Part shown: positions 7,882-16,523 of the stretch, in pieces | How the letters are laid out: each line of letters begins with the position of its first letter | How positions within the stretch are numbered: the first letter of the stretch is position 1 | Assembly: GCA_933822405.4 (NCBI GenBank) | Contig: CAKOGP040001992.1 | Location: 176,717-240,716 of the forward strand | DNA length: 64,000 bases | Direction of reading: 5' to 3' | Source: Cylindrotheca closterium | Taxonomy: Eukaryota; Bacillariophyta; Bacillariophyceae; Bacillariales; Bacillariaceae | Notes under the pieces: model-generated | Seen by the model: only the letters and a program-made list of their open reading frames with translations | Told to the model about the DNA's origin: nothing | Database searches by the model: none | Made by a program: the position numbers and the translations under genes

Positions 7882-10827
7882 CTAGATAAATTCGGCTCCA
7901 TTGTTCTTGGAGAGTGCTGTTCCATTTTTCTTCTTGCTGCGGACGTTGTCCCGGTATTTCTTCTTCCCTCTTGGTTCTTCAGGCTCGTCTTGGAAACCTC
8001 CCTCATCGTCGCTAACTTCATCAGTGTTAAGTCCCTGATACTTTGGTCCGTTATCTTTCTTCTTGCAACAGCAGCAGCAGAATAGGTAGTATAAGAAGCA
8101 CCTCAACACAGAGCAGAGGCACATTCCAGCGCAGAGAGCGATGCCGAGACCGACCAGAACAGGGATTTGACATTCGGGAGAGTCGCATAGGTCCTTGAAT
8201 TTGTTGGCACTGTTCTTGACCTTGCAGTATGCTACAACAGTTTCATTCTTCACTCTGTCCATAGTAATATTGGACGTTCGATCAATAATTTCCTCGTGGC
8301 AATCTACCTCTTCAAAAGCATTTTCATCTTCAACATCGGCATCTTCTGCTTCCTTCAAAATCTCATATTCTTGTTCCAAGTCTGCATCAGGATCTATGTT
8401 CAAGTTTGGAGGTTTTGTGGCGTTTTGTTTCTTCATAACATCATATTCTTGTTCCAAGTCTGAATCAGGATCTTCGTTCGCTTCTCCCGGGTTTGTGGTG
8501 TTTGAGTTTGAGCCATCTCCATGCTCGTCATCTTGACCATCATCTTCGGCACCATCGGCATCCTCATCAGCATCAGTGACATTGCCGCCTTCATCCACCG
8601 TTGTCGCATTATCTCCACCGCTATGTGTAGTATTGTCTCCAACATTATGAACCTCAGTCGCGTTGCTGCCATCCAAGTCAATTTCAGTAGAATTGGTGTC
8701 ACCAACATCAACCGAAGTTGAATTTGCGCCGTCTGAATCAGCATCAGTGCCATTGACATCCATCCCAATTTCAGTGACATTGGTGTGGTCCACGTCCCCT
8801 GCATCAGTAGCATTAAGATCAACGTCAATCTCTGTAGCATTGACATCGATGCCACCATCGGTAGCATTGGTGCCACCCACGTCCACTTCTGTACTATTGA
8901 CATCGATATCAACGTCGGTGGCATTACCGCTATTCGAATCTACACCACTTGTTGTATTGGAGTTAGAATCCACATCAACGTCAACATCTGCATCTTCGTT
9001 CGCATCTATGTCAGCATCAACATCGGCATCTTCATCTGCATCATCATTTCCACCAACATCTGAATCGTAATGACCATCTGCGTCTGCGTCTGCATCTGCA
9101 TCTGCATCATCATTTCCATCTGCATCTGCATCAGCATTCAGATCCACATCAGAGTCGGACTCTGCATCGTCAGCATCTTCATCGGCATCAGAATCTGCGT
9201 CGACATTCGTGGCATTGACAGTAATGTCCAAATCAGCATCAGCATCAGCATCAGCGTCCTCGTCTTCATCTTCGTCTTCACCGGCTGGTTCTTTCATTTC
9301 GCCAGTGATATTGAATTTGAACCCACTCTCTACAACGAGTCCGGTGTAGTTGCACGAACTTTCTGCCCATCCAATGCGGTCATTTTCTGCATCAAATAAA
9401 ACATCGTGTCCCATCATGGCGTTGGCACCAAGTGTAAAGGTTTCACCCGACTTGTCCAGGAATATCCGCGGCGTATAAGTCTCATCTTCATCATCGTACT
9501 CCATGTAGTGGGAAGGTGGAATTGCTAGCAGAACATCGTATGGATTACTATCGTCCATGGCCCCGGCCAATCCTGGTGTCTTGTAGTCTTTGTCACCATT
9601 TTCATCAGAAGAAGCGACCAACTGTAGAATGACAGTGGGCATTTTCTCCAAATCTGCCGCGCTCAGAACCTCGGGTTTGTCCCCTCCATATTCTTTTCCA
9701 GTCAGCTGTTCGTAAGCGCCTTTGAAAGCTTCCGCAATGATAGAAGGTAGATATGAATCAGTTGTTCCAGAATCAACAATTCCTTGCAGTTGATTATCAA
9801 ACTTGACTTCAACTGTTTTGGCCTTCTTGTTGGTTGGCTTGACACTCTCTCCAGCACTTCCATCTCGCAAGTAAATTTTTCGAATAGTCGTGGACCACTG
9901 TCGTTCCCTCCCATCAGTGGCACCACTGGAAAACACCATGTCTGTATCGTGAAGCTTGGTGTCATAGCCACCGAATGTCAAAGCTCCTGCCTCAGTACCC
10001 TCTCGCTCGGAAGTGGGTTGACGGGAGAAACACAGAGAAAACATTTCTTCTCCTAGTTTTCCAGCACCAGTCATTTGCTTCCAGTATGGCATCTTACCAT
10101 TATTCATGCCCAGAATGCCGTCAGCCAGCTGTGTTTTAAATAGTCCCGTCACTTCGAATTGGCAACCAAAGGTCAAATTGAACGCAAAGTGACTGGCATG
10201 CTTTGGATTCAATGGATCGGCACCACGATCCTTGATCAATGGTTGTTCGTGTGGCCCACCAAGGTAACAGGAATCAATCGCCTCGTTAGCATCCCACCGA
10301 CAACCCTCTGAATAAGCTTGAGTGATGCGGCAGCTTCCGCTTTTGCAACTCGAATGATGGCTGACGCATTCCTTATTCTTGGTACAAGTGGTACTGGTAT
10401 AGGTGGTTGACAAACTCTCATCAAAGACTTGATCAATGTGATAGTCTCCGGCACCACACTCTTTGCATTCACTACAAGCAAAAGCGGTAGTTCCACTTCC
10501 CGTATCCACAATGACAGTTTGACGTTGAGGAGGACTACCGACCCACAAGTCGACATAGTGCGTTCCATATCCTAGATATAAGGCTCCAACTTGTTGTTCA
10601 ACCGTTCGGCGTCGAAGCTGTTTCTCCTTTTTTAAAGCGCGACGTGGCATGGGTCTGCCTTGAAGACTGCGTCGAGCTCGTTCCTGATGGTGTGGAACGA
10701 GGGGATACGACACAATGGATTTGCTTTGTTGTTGTTTTGCCAATGACGTGCATGGGAAATGAATCAGGCAAAAAGCCGTCCATAGCAAAAGTCCACCGGC
10801 GGAAAGCCTACTTCGGGATGAAGGCAT
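7882..10827 (-). CDS. Membrane-anchored aspartyl protease with acidic glycosylated stalk
   Basis: A 981-residue protein. It has a signal peptide (about 1-30), a basic pro-region-like stretch (about 40-75), and a pepsin-like domain (about 80-505) with catalytic DTGSG (Asp108) and DSGTT (Asp352). From about 515 to 840 follows a very acidic stalk: first Asp-Ala repeats, then units of about ten residues carrying an N-x-S/T sequon (NAT, NST, NVT) between acidic residues. One transmembrane helix (about 888-914) runs into a run of cysteines (CCCCC, about 917-921) that could be palmitoylated, followed by a basic/acidic cytosolic tail. The protease is therefore predicted to sit on the outside of the plasma membrane, or in a vacuole or Golgi lumen, on a charged spacer. 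It is a paralogue of the partial gene at 1-1315. Confidence 0.9.
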   Translation of the reverse strand: MPSSRSRLSAGGLLLWTAFCLIHFPCTSLAKQQQSKSIVSYPLVPHHQERARRSLQGRPMPRRALKKEKQLRRRTVEQQVGALYLGYGTHYVDLWVGSPPQRQTVIVDTGSGTTAFACSECKECGAGDYHIDQVFDESLSTTYTSTTCTKNKECVSHHSSCKSGSCRITQAYSEGCRWDANEAIDSCYLGGPHEQPLIKDRGADPLNPKHASHFAFNLTFGCQFEVTGLFKTQLADGILGMNNGKMPYWKQMTGAGKLGEEMFSLCFSRQPTSEREGTEAGALTFGGYDTKLHDTDMVFSSGATDGRERQWSTTIRKIYLRDGSAGESVKPTNKKAKTVEVKFDNQLQGIVDSGTTDSYLPSIIAEAFKGAYEQLTGKEYGGDKPEVLSAADLEKMPTVILQLVASSDENGDKDYKTPGLAGAMDDSNPYDVLLAIPPSHYMEYDDEDETYTPRIFLDKSGETFTLGANAMMGHDVLFDAENDRIGWAESSCNYTGLVVESGFKFNITGEMKEPAGEDEDEDEDADADADADLDITVNATNVDADSDADEDADDAESDSDVDLNADADADGNDDADADADADADGHYDSDVGGNDDADEDADVDADIDANEDADVDVDVDSNSNTTSGVDSNSGNATDVDIDVNSTEVDVGGTNATDGGIDVNATEIDVDLNATDAGDVDHTNVTEIGMDVNGTDADSDGANSTSVDVGDTNSTEIDLDGSNATEVHNVGDNTTHSGGDNATTVDEGGNVTDADEDADGAEDDGQDDEHGDGSNSNTTNPGEANEDPDSDLEQEYDVMKKQNATKPPNLNIDPDADLEQEYEILKEAEDADVEDENAFEEVDCHEEIIDRTSNITMDRVKNETVVAYCKVKNSANKFKDLCDSPECQIPVLVGLGIALCAGMCLCSVLRCFLYYLFCCCCCKKKDNGPKYQGLNTDEVSDDEGGFQDEPEEPRGKKKYRDNVRSKKKNGTALSKNNGAEFI
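8500..9282 (-). repeat. Acidic Asp-Ala and sequon repeats in protease stalk
   Basis: This is the degenerate coding repeat of the stalk. The upstream half encodes DADADA-type runs (GAT/GAC-GCA/GCT codons, seen on the plus strand as repeated ATCTGCATC hexamers near 9080-9130 and 9230-9260). The downstream half encodes units of the form NATxxDVDV, each with an N-glycosylation sequon. The limits are approximate. Confidence 0.85.
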
Positions 10828-11118
10828 TGTTACTTTCTCTTTTGTGCGTCCTATTTTCCCCCTGAAGTATTATAATATATTCCTCGCTCTAACTTCGCTT
10901 CAGTTCCAGTGATTATTTTTTCCGTTTTGTCGTGAGAAAACCTGGAAAATGACCGCAATGGAAACTCGTTTCTGTGGGTGAAAGACGTTAATAAGATGGA
11001 GTTCGGAGCAGAATGGGGGTGTGATGCAAATTATTAATATTAGGGGGTCAAAGAATACGAAATCCCCCAGCATTGTATCGTATCGGTACAGTATCGTATC
11101 GCACCATATTAGCATAGA

Positions 11119-12162
11119 TAGACTTCCTGCCTGTACAGTTTCAGAATGGTCTCAAATATGTGGAAGAGCAAGCCTTTTACTCGTGCAAGAATCTGCAATC
11201 AGTTGCACTATCATACCGAAATCGGTAGAATTGATTGGCACTTTCGCTTTTTGTCAATGTCCCAAGCTGGTGTCAGTGGAATTGGTGTATGGCCCTAGAA
11301 CTGTGACGACACATCAAGGCGCCTTTATTGGATGCGAGCCTTTCGTCAACATTTGCCTTCCCTCCGTTCTACGTCCAATCATGTCGGGTTCGGGCGGTGC
11401 GTATTCCACCGGTCGTGTAGGCATCGACAGCTTTGAAGGCTGCAGCACGCAGCGCTTGAAAATCAATATGGCAACACAGATGCGTCGGTTCGACAATTTT
11501 CCGAAACACAAGAAATGCTACCGCGCCTCTGCTACAGCAACAGATGAACTCGCTCGGGAGATTAAGTCGTCAATGCAATATACACAAGTCAATACCCACA
11601 ATCTTTTGGTAGACCCTTTCGGTATGACACCGTGACACGTTCTACTATCAGGTGCAAAATGCAGACTTGATCTTTTGCAAGTGCTACTAGATGCATATTC
11701 TCCGAATGTCCTTGGGTGGAAAGACGTGAACGGAAGGACTGCCATTGATTACTATTGTCAACAAAGTGATCAGCTGACTGACGACGCTCGGCATATACTA
11801 CTGTACAAGCAGCCCTTCAAGGATGGTTGGTGGGCTCTATATCGAGCTGGAAAGAGTTGGAAGTATGGGCATCGGATATATCCAGTAGGGTGAATGGGAT
11901 TGTTGTTGAAAATGAAGTGAAACAGAGACAATCCTTTCTCCAAGAAGCATCAATGGCTCTGTCGCGATACGAGTAGATGGTAGCTACAGCATTTTTAGAG
12001 TTGTCTTTGTGGGACATGGAGATGAAGTTGTCAAATCATGCATCAGCGGAGAATGCAGTAAGAACGACAATTGACAAGGATGACCGACAAATATACCGTA
12101 TTCGAAGTGGTGCTTCAGTTGCCATTCCAAATGTGATTTCATTTTATAAAATTTATCTGTAG
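11119..12162 (+). pseudogene. Decayed BspA-like LRR gene
   Basis: Remnant of the large diatom family of LRR_5 (BspA-like) proteins. In order, the plus strand encodes GLKYVEEQAFYSCKNLQS, then in another frame IIPKSVELIGTFAFCQCPKL, then the conserved ATDELAREI, GMTP, LLQVLLDAYSP and GWKDVNGRTAIDYYC blocks, and finally ELSLWDME and SGASVAIPN. The frame is broken by a shift near 11205, a TGA at 11633-11635 where the copy at 26815-27430 has Phe, a shift near 11850-11890, and a TAG at 11973-11975 in the RYE/MVATAFLEL region. Homologous sequence continues beyond each break, so this is one gene that has decayed. No start codon can be assigned. A related remnant lies on the other strand about 15 kb away. 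Confidence 0.75.
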
Positions 12163-12351
12163 TCGATCACCCAGCAGTGATTGTCAACTTGATGGCAGTA
12201 CATCAAGCAGTAACCAATCATTCGGTGATGTATGATAAATTTGGGGGCGATTACTATCCGTGCACTGTCAGAAAATTTCAAGTGTCCCAACGTGATTTGT
12301 TGAATAAGCCAAACTTAGTATATAAAATACGACAAGACAACATTAGAGTAC

Positions 12352-12379
12352 GAGTACGCTAGAATTCTAGCGTACTCGA
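12352..12379. repeat. 28-bp perfect palindrome
   Basis: The sequence reads CGAGTACGCTAGAA followed directly by its exact reverse complement, with no spacer, and is centred on GAATTC. It lies in the AT-rich spacer between the LRR pseudogene and the 3' end of the dyskerin gene. The role is unknown. Confidence 0.9.
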
Positions 12380-12465
12380 TCGCTAGATTTGAAACAAGCA
12401 TGAATGAATTTTTAATTTTGAAAATCTTCACCAATTTTCGTACAACTGATTGCAAGCGTTTATGT

Positions 12466-13920
12466 CTACAAGCTCTTTTTCTTCTTCTTGTCTTTCTTTT
12501 CCTTCTTTGCCTTCTTAGCACTCTTGTCCTTCTTTTCTTTCTTTTTCTTTGGTGCTTCATCCCCGCTGCTATCTTCCTTGGCTCGCTTCTTGCTTGATTC
12601 GGCTTCCTCAACCGACATGTCGTCGGATGACTTCTTAGGAGTTTCCGGAGCAGGACTGGATGGAGTTGCATCACCACCGCCCAGTTTTGGTGGCTTGGAC
12701 TTGCTGAAGTCCTTGTAAGATTCCAAAAAGTCTTTGGGCGTCTTCTCGTTGGGCTTGCCGTGCTTGTCCAGTTTGCCGTCCTTGATGAGAGACTTCTTAC
12801 GTTGTGCCATGGGTCCAAGTCCCCATCTTCTTGGGTAGACATCCCGCTCCATAATCACACGCTTGATCTTTGCAACAACGCCATGGTCCACGGTTGCCAT
12901 GACAGCAGTTGTCATTTGAGCAATGGCGACTGCAACTGCTTCTCCCTTGGTGGTCATCAAGACAACCTCATCGTTCAATTCAATACCGTCTGCAAATCGC
13001 AATAGACCTGGGATCATGAACTTGGCACCGTAGCAAATGGCGTTCACAGCAGAATCCTTCACCACAATGCGCTTGTATTTGGTGAGGAGTACTTCCAATG
13101 GCATAATGACTCGTCTCAGATATGCTTCATCCTTGGTTGTGTCATAGACATGTTGAGCGTCCAAAACATCGTGCATAGTCACCAAGTTGTCAGATTCTCC
13201 CAATGCACCGGATCGAACCCGGCGCAATTCTTGCATGTGTCCACCCACACCAGTCAAGAGCCCCAAGTGCACACAGAGGGTTCGAATGTACGTTCCTGCC
13301 TCACAGGATACCCAAATCACACCCAAGTTTCGCTCTTTATCGAATTCAATCAGCTTCGATTCGTAAATACTACGAATTCGCAATTGACGTTTGACTGCAC
13401 TGATCAAAGGAGGTCGTTGAAAGAGGGCACCCGTCAAGGTTTCCACACATCGTTGGACCTTGGAGGTTTCACAAGTGGAATGCAATCGAGCCACAGCCAC
13501 ATATTCTTTACCTGCCGACTGTTGGGACTTTACCAAGCGTGTGGCACGATCAATACAAACAATCAAACAACCAGTGACCTTGGGATCCAAGGTACCTGAG
13601 TGACCCGTTTTCTCTACTCGCAAGATTCTCTTAATCCAACTGACAACTTCGTGAGAGGAAGGATTTGCAGGCTTGTCCAAGTTAATGACTCCGTAGGCCA
13701 TGTGCTGTTCAAGAGGACGGGCCAATGGACTCGAACCACAAGGAAGTGGTGTGTAATGTGATGTGCGCACATGAAGTTTATGGTAATTTTTAAGGAGGAG
13801 AGGCCAGTTGGAAGTGTCCAACTTGGGGGTGGAAGAGGAAGGTTTAATCATTTGGGTGTCATCGACTGCAGCGGCACTTCCGTCATCCTGTTTTCTCTTC
13901 TTGCGTTCGGAGCCTCCCAT
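12466..13920 (-). CDS. CBF5: Dyskerin/Cbf5, H/ACA RNP pseudouridine synthase
   Basis: A 484-residue protein. The ATG at 13920 ([11 protein letters not shown]) is preferred over the in-frame upstream ATG at 14001, because Cbf5 proteins start shortly before the conserved [11 protein letters not shown] block. The catalytic TruB-type motif [13 protein letters not shown] carries the active-site Asp near residue 112. [32 protein letters not shown] and the PUA domain ([17 protein letters not shown] through VAVAIAQM) follow in the expected order, and the tail is a typical KKE/KKD nuclear/nucleolar signal. Together with Nop10, Nhp2 and Gar1 the enzyme converts uridine to pseudouridine in rRNA and snRNA under H/ACA guide RNAs, and in many eukaryotes it stabilises telomerase RNA. 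The length is normal and no intron is seen. Confidence 0.97.
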   Translation of the reverse strand: MGGSERKKRKQDDGSAAAVDDTQMIKPSSSTPKLDTSNWPLLLKNYHKLHVRTSHYTPLPCGSSPLARPLEQHMAYGVINLDKPANPSSHEVVSWIKRILRVEKTGHSGTLDPKVTGCLIVCIDRATRLVKSQQSAGKEYVAVARLHSTCETSKVQRCVETLTGALFQRPPLISAVKRQLRIRSIYESKLIEFDKERNLGVIWVSCEAGTYIRTLCVHLGLLTGVGGHMQELRRVRSGALGESDNLVTMHDVLDAQHVYDTTKDEAYLRRVIMPLEVLLTKYKRIVVKDSAVNAICYGAKFMIPGLLRFADGIELNDEVVLMTTKGEAVAVAIAQMTTAVMATVDHGVVAKIKRVIMERDVYPRRWGLGPMAQRKKSLIKDGKLDKHGKPNEKTPKDFLESYKDFSKSKPPKLGGGDATPSSPAPETPKKSSDDMSVEEAESSKKRAKEDSSGDEAPKKKKEKKDKSAKKAKKEKKDKKKKKSL

Positions 13921-14253
13921 GGTGATGAATATGGATGATCCTTGGTAATAGATTACAATAACGGTACGAGGGTTACCTATTATTGATGTGGTCGGCTTCA
14001 AACCAATCGGATTTCCGAATCTTTCGGTGGTGGTGATGACGGGATGTGTAAAATTCCTACCAACGGTGACGGTGGATCGGGTGTTGGGCAGACGGTACTA
14101 TGAATTGTTTTGGGTGTACCACAACTTGCACCCAGCAACCTTTTAACCATGAACCTGAACCCGAACCATAATAAATAGCAGTACCAGGTACTATGACCAT
14201 CTTTTTTGTAATGATAACTTGTTGTGTTATTATAGCCATCTTTAAAATTAACT
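13921..14253. other. Spacer with GTACC palindrome
   Basis: A 333-bp spacer between two minus-strand genes. It contains the palindrome GTACCAGGTAC at 14181-14191; the identical 11-mer recurs at 29480-29490. No gene is seen apart from the in-frame upstream extension of CBF5. Confidence 0.5.
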
Positions 14254-16245
14254 CTAACCGCTATCTCGGTCTGTGGTTTCATACCTATAGCTGTATCTCG
14301 CTTGATCGCTTATCAAGAAGCCAACTTCCTTTACGAGATATTCGATTTGCGCATCATCACAAACAGCTGGTCCTTCCCAGTCTTCGTCATTGCCGGTTGC
14401 ACGCTTCTTCGAGTGCAAGAGATCAATTTCATAACTCTCTAACCAGACCTCAAAGACACAGTCCTCTTCCCTGGCATGAGCCAGCACGCGTGTTTCCACG
14501 TGGACCTTCTTTCCATGCTCCTCGTCCATGCGCTTGGTAATCTTTTCAGCAATCTCCAAGTCCTCGTCCTCTGGGGCGCAGGCAACGACCAAGTGGCCAC
14601 GGAATTCGCGTTCAAACTCCTTGTCGTCAATATGCTTGTACTTGGTGGAATGTCCCATCATGCGGGCGTACTCTTCGGGGGTGTTTTCATCGTCATCCGT
14701 TTCTGCTTCCCATTGGGCAATATCTTCCAAGGCATCGTCAAACGCTGGCAAATCGGGATGCTGCGGAGCTTCGTAAAAGTGGGAAAAGACGTTGTCTTCG
14801 TCTTGAAAGCTATCGTCGTCAAAGTCTTTCTTATCCCACTCTGGATTGTATACTTCCTTCACCCAATTCTCGAAGGCCGCCATTTTCATTTCTTCTTCGT
14901 CCATCTCGTCTAGACTGATGATACCAGTTTCAGCAGGAGCCTTGTCGGGAATTTCGCTGTACCCAAAACCCATGTAATATCGCTCCAATTCTTCCATGTC
15001 GGCATTTTCGACATCATCCCAATTGAAGTCAAACTCGCGATCTCGAGCGTGTTGGTAACGTTCATAGGTCATAAGCTGTGGATACCAGTGTTGGAAAAGA
15101 ATTGGAGCCTCGCGGTTGTGCTTGACAGCCGCCAAGATAAGGTTGGAAACATTAAAGTCCAAGTCGTAAAGCAGCCAGTTTGTACAGTTGTACGAGGATC
15201 CACCAATCTCGTCCAAACAAGCATCCATTTCTTCTATTGTTTGATTAGACAATTGGGCCCAGTCCTGCTTTTGTGCCTTGTCATTGACCTTGTCCCAAGG
15301 CTCTTTTGCAATCGTTGCCCGAGCTTCCTTCAGAGCGGCGTCATACTTTTCCAAGAGATCATCGCTGAGCCCAGTGCCCATAATGTTCTCTTCACCCTCG
15401 TTTTCATAAGGCTCGTCCAAGTAGCTAGTAGTGTTGGCCATAACTTCATCATAGTCCATCTTTTCGATCTCGCTCTCGTCAATCTCACTCATCAGTTCGG
15501 CAACCTTGGCGTTGGTCTGCTTTTGAATATCTGTCTCTTCCATGGCCTCCGCCATCTCTGGTGGCATCTTGTTCATGATGAAGTCAACTTCGTCAAAATT
15601 TGCAAGCTCTTCTGCTTCTGTTCTTCGCTCCAATGTCTCTTCCAAAATCTTCTTCTGTGCCGTGTAGTTCGGATCATCAGGATCATCCTTCAATGGAATC
15701 TCTTCTTCCTCTTCCCATTCTTCTTCATCGGAACCGCCTTCCGACTTAAGGTATGAGGAGGCAGTGCCATCTTCTTCCCATTCTTCTTCGAGCTCAATAT
15801 CGCCTTCTGCTACGATGACATCATCGTCATCATCATCTTCTTCCCAAATATCAATATCTTCATCAATGTCATCTTCGTCGTCATCGTCATCATCATCGTC
15901 GTTAACAGCTACAACAGTGTCATCTTCATCCTCATCGTCATCAGGAGTCGAAACAACTGCATCAGGTACGTCCATCTCAGCTTCTATTCCAAGACCTTCC
16001 AATTCTGCTGGATCTGGCTCAAAATCATCATCGTCTTGAACGGGATTTTTCCTGGGTCGTCCAGGCCCAGCAAACAAGGGTGGGAAAGCGCGCTGTTTGT
16101 ATTGACCTGGCTGTGGCACAAAGCAGACCCCGTTGTGGGCTCGACGAGTGACGCCAAATTGGTTGACAAAGGACCATGCCGGAATCACCATACATAAAAG
16201 GTAGGCTCCCACAACGATTATTCGACTACTCATTGGTGAATGCAT
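14254..16245 (-). CDS. Very acidic secreted/plastid-type protein, function unknown
   Basis: A 663-residue protein that I do not recognise. The N-terminus (starting from MHSPMSSRI or the internal MSSRI) is a signal peptide ending in PAWSF-VNQF, which fits the diatom plastid bipartite motif with Phe at +1, followed by a basic, transit-like stretch. Residues about 70-190 are extremely acidic, with poly-Asp, EEEWEED and similar runs. The C-terminal two thirds are more ordered, with NCTNWLLYDLDFNVSNLILAAVKHN in the middle and a possible ferredoxin-like or ribosome-associated fold near GHLVVACAPEDEDLEIAEK. The gene is a single exon and diverges from the ankyrin-J-LOTUS gene with 278 bp between the starts. 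Plastid location is inferred from the leader only; the acidic tract could bind cations or basic proteins. Confidence 0.8.
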   Translation of the reverse strand: MHSPMSSRIIVVGAYLLCMVIPAWSFVNQFGVTRRAHNGVCFVPQPGQYKQRAFPPLFAGPGRPRKNPVQDDDDFEPDPAELEGLGIEAEMDVPDAVVSTPDDDEDEDDTVVAVNDDDDDDDDEDDIDEDIDIWEEDDDDDDVIVAEGDIELEEEWEEDGTASSYLKSEGGSDEEEWEEEEEIPLKDDPDDPNYTAQKKILEETLERRTEAEELANFDEVDFIMNKMPPEMAEAMEETDIQKQTNAKVAELMSEIDESEIEKMDYDEVMANTTSYLDEPYENEGEENIMGTGLSDDLLEKYDAALKEARATIAKEPWDKVNDKAQKQDWAQLSNQTIEEMDACLDEIGGSSYNCTNWLLYDLDFNVSNLILAAVKHNREAPILFQHWYPQLMTYERYQHARDREFDFNWDDVENADMEELERYYMGFGYSEIPDKAPAETGIISLDEMDEEEMKMAAFENWVKEVYNPEWDKKDFDDDSFQDEDNVFSHFYEAPQHPDLPAFDDALEDIAQWEAETDDDENTPEEYARMMGHSTKYKHIDDKEFEREFRGHLVVACAPEDEDLEIAEKITKRMDEEHGKKVHVETRVLAHAREEDCVFEVWLESYEIDLLHSKKRATGNDEDWEGPAVCDDAQIEYLVKEVGFLISDQARYSYRYETTDRDSG

Positions 16246-16523
16246 TTTTAACTTGAAATGTCAAGTTTTATGTAGCGTATCCAGCGATCGGAATCTATCA
16301 AAAGATGTAACAGAGATGACAGTGCAGCAATAGTTGACTTGATGCAAACGGAAACAGAGGTGATGATGATGGCAGCCCATCATCCGACCCATCAATTTTT
16401 TGGACAGACGGATTGACTGGTGTGACTCAAAATGAGCTCAAAACCTGTTGACCTTTTGAATTCAAGCAACAGTCACAAAGAGAGTCAGGATAGGATAGCT
16501 AGAGTAGTATCATGTGATGAAGT

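Noticed and set aside
8500..9282. Possible CRISPR-like or satellite array
   Set aside because: The short repeats are in frame with a protease stalk, lack spacers of constant length, and are plainly coding.
13196..13230. GATCGAACCC resembling a tRNA T-arm
   Set aside because: It lies inside the CBF5 coding sequence and no acceptor or anticodon stem can be formed around it.
15049..15756. Plus-strand frame of 235 codons opposite the acidic plastid-type protein
   Set aside because: It is the reverse of the supported gene, has no leader or domain, and its Val/Leu/Phe richness follows from the acidic codons.
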